A DNA stretch of 7,732 bases from Hydrogenimonas sp. (GCF_029933015.1 NZ_JAOZOZ010000045.1:4973-12704); one strand, 5' to 3'. Positions 1 through 7,009 are shown, numbered from the stretch's first letter. A program made the numbers and translations. Notes: generated from the letters alone by a model not told the origin.

Positions 1-3
1 CCG

Positions 4-3000
4 CTAAACAGGATTCTCCAGCGTCATCTGCATCAGGCTGTTGACCAGTATCGCGATATCCTCGAGCCTCTCCACCGCAGGCTGCTGCATAAACCTCGCA
101 AACCCCTCCTCGAGCGCCTCGTACCGCTCTTCACAGTCGTGCAGATAGCTCTCCAGCGCCTCCTCCATCGTTTCGCCCTTGCGCTGGTAGTGGATCACCT
201 TTTCGCTCAGTGAGGTGACGGCGAACTCGATGAACTCCTCCAGCTGCTTCTTGATCGTATGCTCGTCCTTGTTTTTGGGGCGGTAGTTTTCGAGGGCTTC
301 CATGATTTCGTTGATATGGAGCCGCTTGATGATGGTGTAGATGAGCCGCGCCGTCTCGTCGAAGCGTCGGTGGTTGCGTTCGTGGAGGATGATGGCCGCC
401 ACCGTGAACTTCATGTAGGGGAGATGGTGGAAGAAGCGGTTGATCGGGCTCTTTTCGTTGAGAATCGGCGTGATATGCTCTTCGGGAGTCATCTCCATCA
501 GCTTCGCCATTTCGCTTCGATAGCGAAGCAGCGTGGGGGCGTGGATCTGATCGGGCGAGAGGTGACGCATCATCCAGCTGACACTGAACTCCAGCGTCGT
601 CTCGATGTCGAAAAGCAGCGCGTACTGCTTCTGCGCATCCATCCGGTAGTCGTGACGGAAAATTTCGTAGCGGATGTCGTTGGAGCCGAAGAGCTGGTTG
701 CAGATGAGATAGCTCTTGATTTTCGAGACGAACCTTTCTTGCCCCAGTTCGTCGTAATCGCTGATGAAAGTGCTGCCGGCGCTGTTGATGACGCGGTTGG
801 CCATGACGGTCGCCGCGATCTCCCTGCGCAGAGGATGTTCGAGTATCTCGTCTTCGTAGATCGTCGCGAAGGTTTTCGGGAAGTATTTGAGCAGATACTC
901 CTGGGCGAAGGGGTCTTCGAGCAGGTCGCTCTGCAGCAGAAGGCGTTTGACGAAGATTTTGGCATAGGAGAGCAGGGTCCCCAGGATGGGACGCACCAGC
1001 CCCTCCCTCTCGTCGAGAACGGCGGAGATCTTTTCGTCTTTGGGGATGTGGAACTGCTTTCGGCTGAAGACGGGAAGCTCCCGCTCAAGCAGCGCGATCG
1101 TCTGGAGAAAGGGGACGATGTCGGTCCGGCTGCGACGGTAATCGAGAGAGATGGCCAGCGCCTGGTGGTAGTTGGTCCACAGCACACGGTTGACGACCAT
1201 GTCGGCCTGGTGTTTCAGCGCCTCGAGACGGCTCTCTTCGTCCAGCTGCCCTTTTCTTACCAGCGATCCGAGGGTGATTTTGAGGTTGACCTCGTAGTCG
1301 CTGGTGTTGACCCCCGCCGAATTGTCGATGGCGTCGAGGTTGATGTAGCCGCCCCCTTTGGCGTATTCGATGCGGGCCGGCAGCGTGAAGCCGAGATTGC
1401 CCCCCTCGCAGACGGCATGCACCCGCAGCTCCGAGGCATCGACCCTGACATTTTCGTTGGCTTTGTCGCCCACGTCGAGATTGCTCTCGAAACTGGCTTT
1501 GACGTAGGTGCCGACACCGCCGTTGAAAAGCAGGTCGGCCTTGATCCGAAGGACGGCCTGCACCATCTCCTCCCCGCTCATGGCCTGACGGGTCGTGCGG
1601 AAAAGTTTCTGCATCTGGGGGCTCAGGAGTATCTCCTTTTCGTCCCTGCGGAAAACACCGCCCCCTTCGCTGATCTTCTCCCTGTCGTAGTAGCCCCAGC
1701 CCCCTTTGGGACTCGCGCCAAAAAGCCGCTCCCTCTCTTTGAAAGCGGTTTCGGGATCGGGATCGGGGTCGACAAAGATCTCGTTGTGGCTGAAAGCGGC
1801 CAGAAGTTTGAAGTGGCGGCTCTGGAGCATGCCGTTGCCGAAAACGTCGCCGTTCATGGAGCCGATGCCCACGACGGTGATCGGCGTCTCGTAGAAGTTG
1901 ACCCCTTTTTCGATGAAGTGTCTCTCGACCGAGCGCAGCGCCCCTTTGGCGGTGATACCCAGCTCCTTGTGGCTGTAGCCGTGGCTTCCTCCGCTGGCGA
2001 AAGCGTCGCCCAGCCAGAAACCGCGTCTGAGGGCGATGGCGTTGGCCGTGTCGCTCATGTGGGCGGTCCCCTTGTCGGCCGCCACGACGAAATAGGTATC
2101 CTCCCCGTCGTATCGGACGATTTTCGGATCGACGATGATGCGCCCTTCGGCTTTGTTGTCCACCAGATCCAAAAGCGCGTCGATATAGAGTTCGTAGAAA
2201 CGGGCGAAACTCTCCTTCGTGATCTCCTCTTTGGGAAGGCGGATGATGAAACCCCCTTTGGCGCCGCTGGGAACGATGATGGCGTTTTTCCCCTCCTGGG
2301 TGACCATCAGAGAGCGGATCTCGACCCTGAAATCCTCGAAACGGTCGCTCCAGCGGATGCCGCCCCGGCTGACAGGACCCATGCGCAGATGGACGCCGCT
2401 GAGTCGGTAGTGGTGGACGAAAGCCTCGATACGGGGCTGGATGCCGTCGATCTTGCTGCGGATTTCGTCGGTATGGATCTTGAAGGCGATCGTCTCCCTG
2501 TCGAGGAAGAAGTTGGTCCGCACCATCCGTTTGACGATCTCATAGAGCATCCGGATGACGAGATCCTCGGTGATGTGGGTGATCGGATGCAGAAGCGCTT
2601 CGATCTGCTCTTCGCTCTTGGCTATTTCGCTCTTGCGCCGTTTGACGGAGGGGTTGAACTTCAGATAGAAGTAGGTCAGAAGCGCCTTGGTGATCCCGTG
2701 ATGCTTGATCAGCACATCGGTGATCGTCACCCTGTTGAAGGAGAGAACCAGCTGGTTTTCGAAATCGATCAGGGCGTTGAGCAGTTCCAGCTCCCTGGGG
2801 GAGAGATTTTCCAGCAGCGTCAGTCCCAGCAGCGGCGTGTTGGGGAGTGTGGGATGGCAGAGCATCCTTTTGAGCAGATCGAGGATGTTGGCTTTGGCCC
2901 GCTTGATGTCTTCGACCTGCTCGTTGCCGATGCGGTAGCGGCTGACGTAGACTTTCTCTTTTTCGTAGGGGATGTCGTAGGAGATTTCGCTGTGGACCGT

Positions 3001-3213
3001 GAGGCCGATGTTTTTGAGCAGCGGCACGATCTGGGTGAGCATGAAGTGCTGCCTGCCGTAGATCTTCAGATAGAGTGTCCCTTTTTCGTCTTCGATGAAT
3101 TCGGAGGCGAAAGGGTGGGTGGAGAGCTCTTTGGCGATCGGTTCGCTGAGTATCAGGTCGTCGTCGCGAAGTATCTGCAGACACGCCTGGGCGTAACGTT
3201 GTTCGAGATCCAT
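4..3213 (-). CDS. NAD-dependent glutamate dehydrogenase, large GDH2 family (1069 aa)
   Basis: Predicted cytoplasmic enzyme for oxidative deamination of glutamate to 2-oxoglutarate and ammonium with NAD+. Seen: the catalytic core begins near residue 273 with GVHLRMGPVSRGGIRWSD, followed by K309 (EGKNA), SGAKGGF (316-322, K319), VDPKI (361-365), KGTAHMSDTAN (381-391), GSHGYSHKELGIT (409-421), the nucleotide-binding-type VGIGSMNGDVFGNGML (448-463), the DPDPDP stretch (482-487) and EGGNLGF (603-609). These blocks are characteristic of the large NAD-GDH family, not the ~450-aa hexameric GDHs. At 1069 aa it is nearer the ~115-kDa class than the ~1600-aa bacterial GDH-180 class. Residues 1-270 resemble no domain I can name, and the C-terminal ~350 residues are helical. 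The ATG start is fixed by AAGGAG 5 nt upstream. It lies 12 nt after the GGDEF/EAL gene as the last gene of the leftward cluster and ends with TAG. Family assignment is firm; cofactor preference is inferred. Confidence 0.93.
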   Translation of the reverse strand: MDLEQRYAQACLQILRDDDLILSEPIAKELSTHPFASEFIEDEKGTLYLKIYGRQHFMLTQIVPLLKNIGLTVHSEISYDIPYEKEKVYVSRYRIGNEQVEDIKRAKANILDLLKRMLCHPTLPNTPLLGLTLLENLSPRELELLNALIDFENQLVLSFNRVTITDVLIKHHGITKALLTYFYLKFNPSVKRRKSEIAKSEEQIEALLHPITHITEDLVIRMLYEIVKRMVRTNFFLDRETIAFKIHTDEIRSKIDGIQPRIEAFVHHYRLSGVHLRMGPVSRGGIRWSDRFEDFRVEIRSLMVTQEGKNAIIVPSGAKGGFIIRLPKEEITKESFARFYELYIDALLDLVDNKAEGRIIVDPKIVRYDGEDTYFVVAADKGTAHMSDTANAIALRRGFWLGDAFASGGSHGYSHKELGITAKGALRSVERHFIEKGVNFYETPITVVGIGSMNGDVFGNGMLQSRHFKLLAAFSHNEIFVDPDPDPETAFKERERLFGASPKGGWGYYDREKISEGGGVFRRDEKEILLSPQMQKLFRTTRQAMSGEEMVQAVLRIKADLLFNGGVGTYVKASFESNLDVGDKANENVRVDASELRVHAVCEGGNLGFTLPARIEYAKGGGYINLDAIDNSAGVNTSDYEVNLKITLGSLVRKGQLDEESRLEALKHQADMVVNRVLWTNYHQALAISLDYRRSRTDIVPFLQTIALLERELPVFSRKQFHIPKDEKISAVLDEREGLVRPILGTLLSYAKIFVKRLLLQSDLLEDPFAQEYLLKYFPKTFATIYEDEILEHPLRREIAATVMANRVINSAGSTFISDYDELGQERFVSKIKSYLICNQLFGSNDIRYEIFRHDYRMDAQKQYALLFDIETTLEFSVSWMMRHLSPDQIHAPTLLRYRSEMAKLMEMTPEEHITPILNEKSPINRFFHHLPYMKFTVAAIILHERNHRRFDETARLIYTIIKRLHINEIMEALENYRPKNKDEHTIKKQLEEFIEFAVTSLSEKVIHYQRKGETMEEALESYLHDCEERYEALEEGFARFMQQPAVERLEDIAILVNSLMQMTLENPV

Positions 3214-3218
3214 AGTCT

Positions 3219-3224
3219 CTCCTT
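3219..3224 (-). promoter_or_regulatory. Strong Shine-Dalgarno of the glutamate dehydrogenase gene
   Basis: AAGGAG on the minus strand, 5 nt before the ATG at 3213. It fills nearly all of the 12-nt gap after the TAA of the GGDEF/EAL gene. It is the strongest ribosome binding site in the leftward cluster and settles the dehydrogenase start. It suggests that the last gene is translated efficiently in its own right, without depending on coupling. Confidence 0.8.
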
Positions 3225-3225
3225 T

Positions 3226-5337
3226 TTACAATCCTTTGAAATAGTGGTTCACCGGTTTCGGCTCTCCCAGATAGAATCCCTGGGCATAGTCGATATCGAG
3301 CTGCCTGACCTTTTCGAGCACAGCCTTGGAGTGGACGAATTCGGCCACCGTCTCGAGCTGCGCGCCCCTGGCGAAGTCGACGATCGTGCGGACGACCAGT
3401 TCGGCGTGGGTGTTGTGGTCGACATCCTTGATCAGCGAGCCGTCGATTTTGATGACATCGATATCGAGCTGCAGGAGTTTTTCGAAGTTGGAGTATCCGC
3501 TGCCGAAATCGTCGATGGAGATCCGGCATCCGAACCGCTTGGCACGGCGTATGAAATCGGAGATGATTTCGTAGTCTTCGATCTCTTCCGTTTCGAGAAT
3601 TTCGAAAACGATCCTGGAAGCGACCTCTTCGTAATCGGCCAAGAGCGCGAAGATTCGCTTCTGGTCGTGTACGCTGGTGATATCTTCCGCCGAGAGATTG
3701 ACGCTGAAGGTCGCATCGGTTTTCCGGGCGACTTCGAGGGTTTTTTTCAAAATTCTCGTCGTGATGACACCGCTCAGTTTTGCCTGTTTGGCCGCTTCGA
3801 TGAAGTAGTAGGGTGTGATCGTCTCCCCCTCTTTGATCTGAAGGCGAGCCAGCGCTTCGTATTTGAGCGTCTTGCCGCTTTCTAGATGGATGATCGGCTG
3901 GAAATAGGGTATGACGGCATTTTGGGAGATCGCCGTCTTGAGCTGTCTGAGCGCGTAGATGTTGCTGGCGATCGTTTCGGAGACGTCCATCGACGGATCG
4001 TAGATGGCGTAGCGTCTTCTTTTTGAGCTTTTGACCGATTTGAGGGCCATGTCGGCCGTCTCGAAGAGTTTTCCGGCCATGCTCGCACCGATGGAGACGG
4101 AGATGTCGATGGAGAGGGTATCGATATCGAACGTCTGCTCGTCGAACCTGCCCAGAATCGTTTCGATGACACCCTTCAACACCGCGGGATCCTCGCACTC
4201 GAAAAGAATGCCGAAATCGTCTCCACCCAGCCGGTAGAGGCGCGCTCCTATCTCTTTGGGCACCACCTCTTCGAGCAGCTGGGCGACAGCCTGGAGCAGA
4301 TGGTCGCCTACCCGTGAACCGTAGAATTCGTTGATGTGCTTGAAACGGTCGATGTTGATCAGAATCAGCGCGGGGTGCTTCATCCCTCTTAGATGCTGCA
4401 TATAGGCTTCGCGGTTGCCCAGACCCGTCAGATGGTCGGTGATGAGCGAACGCTGCAGCCTCTCCTGGGTCTTTTTGAGGCGGATATACTCCTTTTCGGA
4501 GTGGAAGACGAAATAGAGAACGACGGCGATCGTCATGAGGTAGAGAGCCAGCAGAAACTCTCCGATGCGGTTGATCTCCCCGATCTCCGCGGAGGACTCC
4601 CTGGAAAAGATCTCCATCGTCTGCCGGATCTCCTTCTGGATCGCCTGGTCGCGAATTTCGTCGAAAGCTTTGCTGAATTTTGGAAAGAGATCGACGAAGA
4701 GGCCCAGATGCAGAATCGATACTCTCAAAAGCCCCTTTTTCGGTCCCTCTTCGATCCGCTTCGCCAGCGATTCGAGCTCGCCTTTATAGCGGGCGAGCTC
4801 TTTTACCAGCGATTCGTCCATCGCGTTTTTGGCGAGAAAGAGGCTGGCGTTGATGCGCGAAAGGGTCAGAATGATCTGCCGCTCCGTCGGATCGTTGATA
4901 TCGAAGAGGTTGTAGGCCTTCAGAGCCAGGGTCGGCAGGTAGATGCTGCTGTTTTTCAAGGATGCGTTGAGTGTCAGAAAGTTGTTGATCGTTTCGGTGA
5001 GTGCTTCGAAGTGGTGCTTGAGCCTCAGGAGAGACCGGTAGGTACCCATGTGGTATCTGTTTTTGAAGCTCGGTGTCTGAAGCAGCGCCTCGATATGGGT
5101 ATGGATCTCGTCGATTTTCCTGTAGAAAAGGTCGTTGTTGTAGTAGACGAAATAGTTGGCCTCGAGAATCGTCCTCTGCAGGTCGATCAGATCGGCGTGG
5201 AGGGACTGCAGCTCCGTATTGACACGCTCGACACGCTCGAACCCCTCCCGCATCCTGTTTTGCTGGTAGAGGATGAGCCCCACCCCCAAAGCGGCGGCCA
5301 GCAGCGCGATGAGGACCTTGAAAACGAGGCGTCCCAA
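3226..5337 (-). CDS. Membrane-anchored GGDEF/EAL c-di-GMP protein with periplasmic sensor (703 aa)
   Basis: Predicted inner-membrane c-di-GMP enzyme. Seen: TM1 about 4-24; a helix-rich periplasmic region about 25-257; TM2 about 258-278; a linker helix to about 298; GGDEF domain about 300-447; EAL domain about 465-703. The GGDEF domain has INIDRFKHINEFYG (327-340) and GGDDF (371-375) in place of GG[DE]EF. The inhibitory RxxD is absent; E362/A365 occupy its positions. The EAL domain keeps its expected metal and catalytic residues: E494 (EAL), N547, E579, E582, D609-D610 in DDFGSG, K630, E666 and Q686. Phosphodiesterase activity is therefore likely and cyclase activity uncertain. The periplasmic part, with its internal LKNSSIYLP, resembles the all-helical DAHL sensor type; I hold this loosely. 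The start is TTG, one nt after the peroxidase stop, with AGAGGG 8 nt upstream. The next in-frame ATG (M29) would lose TM1. No HAMP or PAS domain is evident. Confidence 0.92.
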   Translation of the reverse strand: MGRLVFKVLIALLAAALGVGLILYQQNRMREGFERVERVNTELQSLHADLIDLQRTILEANYFVYYNNDLFYRKIDEIHTHIEALLQTPSFKNRYHMGTYRSLLRLKHHFEALTETINNFLTLNASLKNSSIYLPTLALKAYNLFDINDPTERQIILTLSRINASLFLAKNAMDESLVKELARYKGELESLAKRIEEGPKKGLLRVSILHLGLFVDLFPKFSKAFDEIRDQAIQKEIRQTMEIFSRESSAEIGEINRIGEFLLALYLMTIAVVLYFVFHSEKEYIRLKKTQERLQRSLITDHLTGLGNREAYMQHLRGMKHPALILINIDRFKHINEFYGSRVGDHLLQAVAQLLEEVVPKEIGARLYRLGGDDFGILFECEDPAVLKGVIETILGRFDEQTFDIDTLSIDISVSIGASMAGKLFETADMALKSVKSSKRRRYAIYDPSMDVSETIASNIYALRQLKTAISQNAVIPYFQPIIHLESGKTLKYEALARLQIKEGETITPYYFIEAAKQAKLSGVITTRILKKTLEVARKTDATFSVNLSAEDITSVHDQKRIFALLADYEEVASRIVFEILETEEIEDYEIISDFIRRAKRFGCRISIDDFGSGYSNFEKLLQLDIDVIKIDGSLIKDVDHNTHAELVVRTIVDFARGAQLETVAEFVHSKAVLEKVRQLDIDYAQGFYLGEPKPVNHYFKGL

Positions 5338-5338
5338 C

Positions 5339-6292
5339 TCAGTCGCCCTCTTTGAGGATGGCCGGTTTCTCCCCGGTCAGGGTTTTCAGAAAGGCTTCGA
5401 TCGCCCGGATTTCCGCTTTGCTCAACTCGAAACCGAGATTGTGGTAGGCCATCTTCTGCAGCGACTCCCTCAGCGTCGCCGCACTGCCGTCGTGGAAATA
5501 GGGGGCCGTCAGTTCGATGTTTCGGAGTGTCGGGACTTTGTAGACGTTTTTGTCCTTGGGGTCGTGGGTGATGTCGTAGCGGTCGGGCACACCCTCTTTC
5601 CATTTGTAGGGGATGATCAGCCCGAACTTCTGGAAACTGTTGCCGCCGATGTTGATGCCGTTGTGGCAGGTCACGCATCCGAGCATCTTGAAAAGGCGGT
5701 AACCCTCGGCTTCCTGTTTCGTGAGTTTCACCCCCTTTTCACGGCGCAGATAGCGGTCGAACTTGCAGTTGGGCGTATAGAGGGCCTTTTCGAACTCCGC
5801 GATGGCATCGAGCATGTCTTCATAGGAGGGTGGCCTTTTGTAAACCTCTTTGAAGGCCTGAGTGTAGTAGCCGTTGGAGGCGAGATACTTTTCGATCTCT
5901 TTGGGAACCATGTCCATCTCGACGGGATTGTGGATGGGACCGTTGGCCTGGTCTTTGAGGTCTTTGGCCCGTCCGTTCCAGAACTGCCTGAAGTTGAAAT
6001 AGCTGTTGAAGACGGTCGGTGCGTTGACATTGCCCTTTTTGCCGTGTACGCCGATGGAGACGGGTCTGGGGTCGGCGCCGCCGTGGTCGAAGTCGTGGCA
6101 GCTGTGGCAGCTGACCGTTCCGTCGGAAGATATGCCAGGATCGAGAAAGAGCACTTTGCCCAGTTTCGCTTTGGCCCGGTCGTACTCCACATGCAGAGGT
6201 ATCGGTTTGATCGGCTCTTCCGCCCACAGCGTCGAACCTATAAAGAGTGTCAGAACAAAAAAGATGTTGTTTATTATGGTTTTCGGGTGCAT
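5339..6292 (-). CDS. ccp: Periplasmic diheme cytochrome c peroxidase (317 aa)
   Basis: Reduces H2O2 to water in the periplasm with electrons from small c-type cytochromes. Seen: a Sec signal peptide, residues 1-24 (hydrophobic core FFVLTLFIG, likely cleavage after TLWA); first heme site CHSCH (62-66) in the peroxidatic domain; H83 in SIGVHG, a candidate switchable ligand; GPIHNPVEM (118-126), whose E125 matches the conserved active-site glutamate; second heme site CVTCH (206-210) in the electron-transfer domain; and PYFHDGSAATL with M281 in KMAYHNLG as the likely distal ligand of the high-potential heme. Length and domain order are normal for bacterial CCP, and I see no extra heme motif. The ATG at 6292 is the only plausible start: a TGA lies 7 codons upstream in frame and the signal peptide follows at once. 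No Shine-Dalgarno precedes it. It lies 29 nt after mqnA and 1 nt before the GGDEF/EAL gene. Confidence 0.95.
   Translation of the reverse strand: MHPKTIINNIFFVLTLFIGSTLWAEEPIKPIPLHVEYDRAKAKLGKVLFLDPGISSDGTVSCHSCHDFDHGGADPRPVSIGVHGKKGNVNAPTVFNSYFNFRQFWNGRAKDLKDQANGPIHNPVEMDMVPKEIEKYLASNGYYTQAFKEVYKRPPSYEDMLDAIAEFEKALYTPNCKFDRYLRREKGVKLTKQEAEGYRLFKMLGCVTCHNGINIGGNSFQKFGLIIPYKWKEGVPDRYDITHDPKDKNVYKVPTLRNIELTAPYFHDGSAATLRESLQKMAYHNLGFELSKAEIRAIEAFLKTLTGEKPAILKEGD
5346..5351 (-). promoter_or_regulatory. Shine-Dalgarno supporting the TTG start of the GGDEF/EAL gene
   Basis: AGAGGG on the minus strand, 8 nt upstream of the TTG at 5337 and inside the last codons of the peroxidase gene. With the 1-nt gap between stop and start, it argues for translational coupling. 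It also supports TTG over the later ATG, because only the TTG start keeps the N-terminal membrane segment. Confidence 0.6.
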
Positions 6293-6296
6293 GGTA

Positions 6297-6307
6297 GATA
6301 TTATATC
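6297..6307. repeat. Perfect 5-1-5 palindrome over the ccp -10 (candidate operator)
   Basis: The sequence is GATAT-T-ATATC on the plus strand, a perfect inverted repeat with a 1-nt centre, lying 5 nt upstream of the ccp ATG and overlapping the predicted -10. A short AT-rich dyad here could bind a repressor, for example of the Fur/PerR family, whose sites are AT-rich inverted repeats with a 1-nt centre. It does not fit the longer 7-1-7 consensus beyond the core, and an 11-bp dyad in AT-rich DNA can arise by chance. Confidence 0.3.
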
Positions 6308-6308
6308 A
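6300..6308 (-). promoter_or_regulatory. Extended -10 promoter element for ccp
   Basis: The minus strand reads TGATATAAT, a TGn-extended consensus -10, in the 29-nt gap between mqnA and ccp. The hexamer (6300-6305) ends 7 nt before the ATG, so transcription would begin at or next to the start codon. At 17-bp spacing the -35 position reads CAGATA, a poor match, as is tolerated with an extended -10. This may be an internal promoter serving ccp and the genes behind it. Confidence 0.5.
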
Positions 6309-6321
6309 TATCAACGTTACG

Positions 6322-6978
6322 TTATCTGGCCCGGTGGGCGAGATGGAGAAAGCGCTTGAGCGCCCTTTTTTCCCTCCATCCCATACGGTAATGGATCTTT
6401 TCGAGGTAGTTTTTGAGCTCTTCGACCCCTATGCCTCTGAGCTCCGCCTGCTGCAGGAGAATGCGGTGGGGGATCTTCTGGGGACGGGCGAAGAAGGCTT
6501 TCGTGATCCGCTCGAGCCGGCGGATATGGCGGGGATGGGCGCAGAGGCGGGCGAAGACGAAAGGCAGGGCCTCCTTTTTCCGCCACGCTTCGGCCAGGTC
6601 GAGCGCCTCGCCCGGGTGTTCGAGAAAGTAGCGAAGCGCCTTGTCGCCGATGATGACCTCCCCTTCCATCCCGAGAACCTTCGCCAGCATGTTGGAGGTG
6701 TCCGACTCCCTGTCCTGCCTGGAAAGACCGGGAAGCAGGAGCACGCTCTGCACCTCGCCGTCGGCGACGATGCCGAAATCGGTACATCGGCAGCCGCGGC
6801 TCTTGACGCTGGAGATGACGGCCGCGTCGATCCGGCGGGCGCGGAAAGCGCGGTTGATGTCGGCAGGAACCGAGCCCCGTTTCTGCCACGCCTTCTTCTC
6901 GATACTGTGGCGCAGATAGCGTTTGAGAAAGAGGTGGAAAGGCAGAAGATTGAGATACTCTATTTTTCCGAAAATCAT
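6322..6978 (-). CDS. mqnA: MqnA, chorismate dehydratase of the futalosine menaquinone pathway (218 aa)
   Basis: First step of futalosine-type menaquinone synthesis: chorismate loses water to give 3-[(1-carboxyvinyl)oxy]benzoate in the cytoplasm. Seen: the family's opening GKIEYLNLLPFH (4-15); GSVPADINRAF (35-45); RRIDAAVISSVKSR (48-61); VQSVLLLPGLSRQ (76-88); the substrate-pocket type DTSNMLAKVLG (93-103); VIIGDKALRY (108-117); and DLAEAWRKKEALPFVFARL (127-145). It is a two-lobed periplasmic-binding-protein fold without a signal peptide. The length is at the short end for MqnA, consistent with the campylobacterote form. The ATG is the first possible start, with an in-frame TAG 12 codons upstream, and no Shine-Dalgarno precedes it. 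A TATAAT 6 nt before the ATG points to a leaderless mRNA. It is divergent from moaD and ends in TAA, 29 nt before ccp. MqnD, a paralogue of the same fold, is less likely given the VPADIN and IISS-type motifs. Confidence 0.9.
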   Translation of the reverse strand: MIFGKIEYLNLLPFHLFLKRYLRHSIEKKAWQKRGSVPADINRAFRARRIDAAVISSVKSRGCRCTDFGIVADGEVQSVLLLPGLSRQDRESDTSNMLAKVLGMEGEVIIGDKALRYFLEHPGEALDLAEAWRKKEALPFVFARLCAHPRHIRRLERITKAFFARPQKIPHRILLQQAELRGIGVEELKNYLEKIHYRMGWREKRALKRFLHLAHRAR

Positions 6979-6984
6979 AGCGCC

Positions 6985-6990
6985 ATTATA
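6985..6990 (-). promoter_or_regulatory. -10 element of mqnA, predicting a leaderless transcript
   Basis: Perfect TATAAT on the minus strand. Its downstream end is 6 nt from the ATG at 6978, so the +1 position is expected at about 6978-6979, on the start codon. Between the hexamer and ATG lies only GGCGCT, with no Shine-Dalgarno. The 17-bp-spaced -35 position reads AGCACA, which is weak, as is common in Campylobacterota where the -35 is poorly conserved. Confidence 0.65.
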
Positions 6991-7009
6991 CCCACTGTCA
7001 GAGCCGCTG

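Noticed and set aside
1747..1775. Short GATCGG-like repeat run in the dehydrogenase gene
   Set aside because: It encodes the conserved DPDPDP segment of the enzyme family and reflects the protein sequence, not a functional DNA repeat.
259..3885. A 1208-codon plus-strand ORF opposite the glutamate dehydrogenase and part of the GGDEF/EAL gene
   Set aside because: It is in exact codon register with both minus-strand genes (all have low codon coordinates of 1 modulo 3), so it stops only where they use TTA, CTA or TCA codons, which this genome seldom uses. It ends precisely at the CTA codon for L485 of the GGDEF/EAL protein. The translation is a repetitive Val/Asp/Glu/Phe-rich product with no family motif, and the minus-strand genes are unmistakable.
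2540..4198. A 552-codon minus-strand ORF spanning the junction of the GGDEF/EAL and dehydrogenase genes
   Set aside because: A frame-shifted shadow rich in Arg, Gly, His and Gln. It overlaps two convincing proteins in another frame and has no domain content.
4730..4745. Possible terminator-like T run (ccccttttt) inside the GGDEF/EAL gene
   Set aside because: It lies within coding sequence, on the strand opposite to the gene, and has no convincing hairpin beside it.
4393..5355. A 320-codon plus-strand ORF opposite the 5' part of the GGDEF/EAL gene
   Set aside because: Same codon register as the sense gene and the same low use of TTA, CTA and TCA; no recognisable motifs.
6300..6316. Possible FNR/CRP-type site (TTGAT-N4) upstream of ccp
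   Set aside because: Only the TTGAT half matches; the second half reads TATAA instead of ATCAA. It would also overlap the -10, the wrong place for an activator.
5273..6391. A 372-codon plus-strand ORF opposite ccp
   Set aside because: In codon register with ccp (both 2 modulo 3). The sense strand encodes a signal peptide and two CXXCH heme sites, while the antisense product has no family features.
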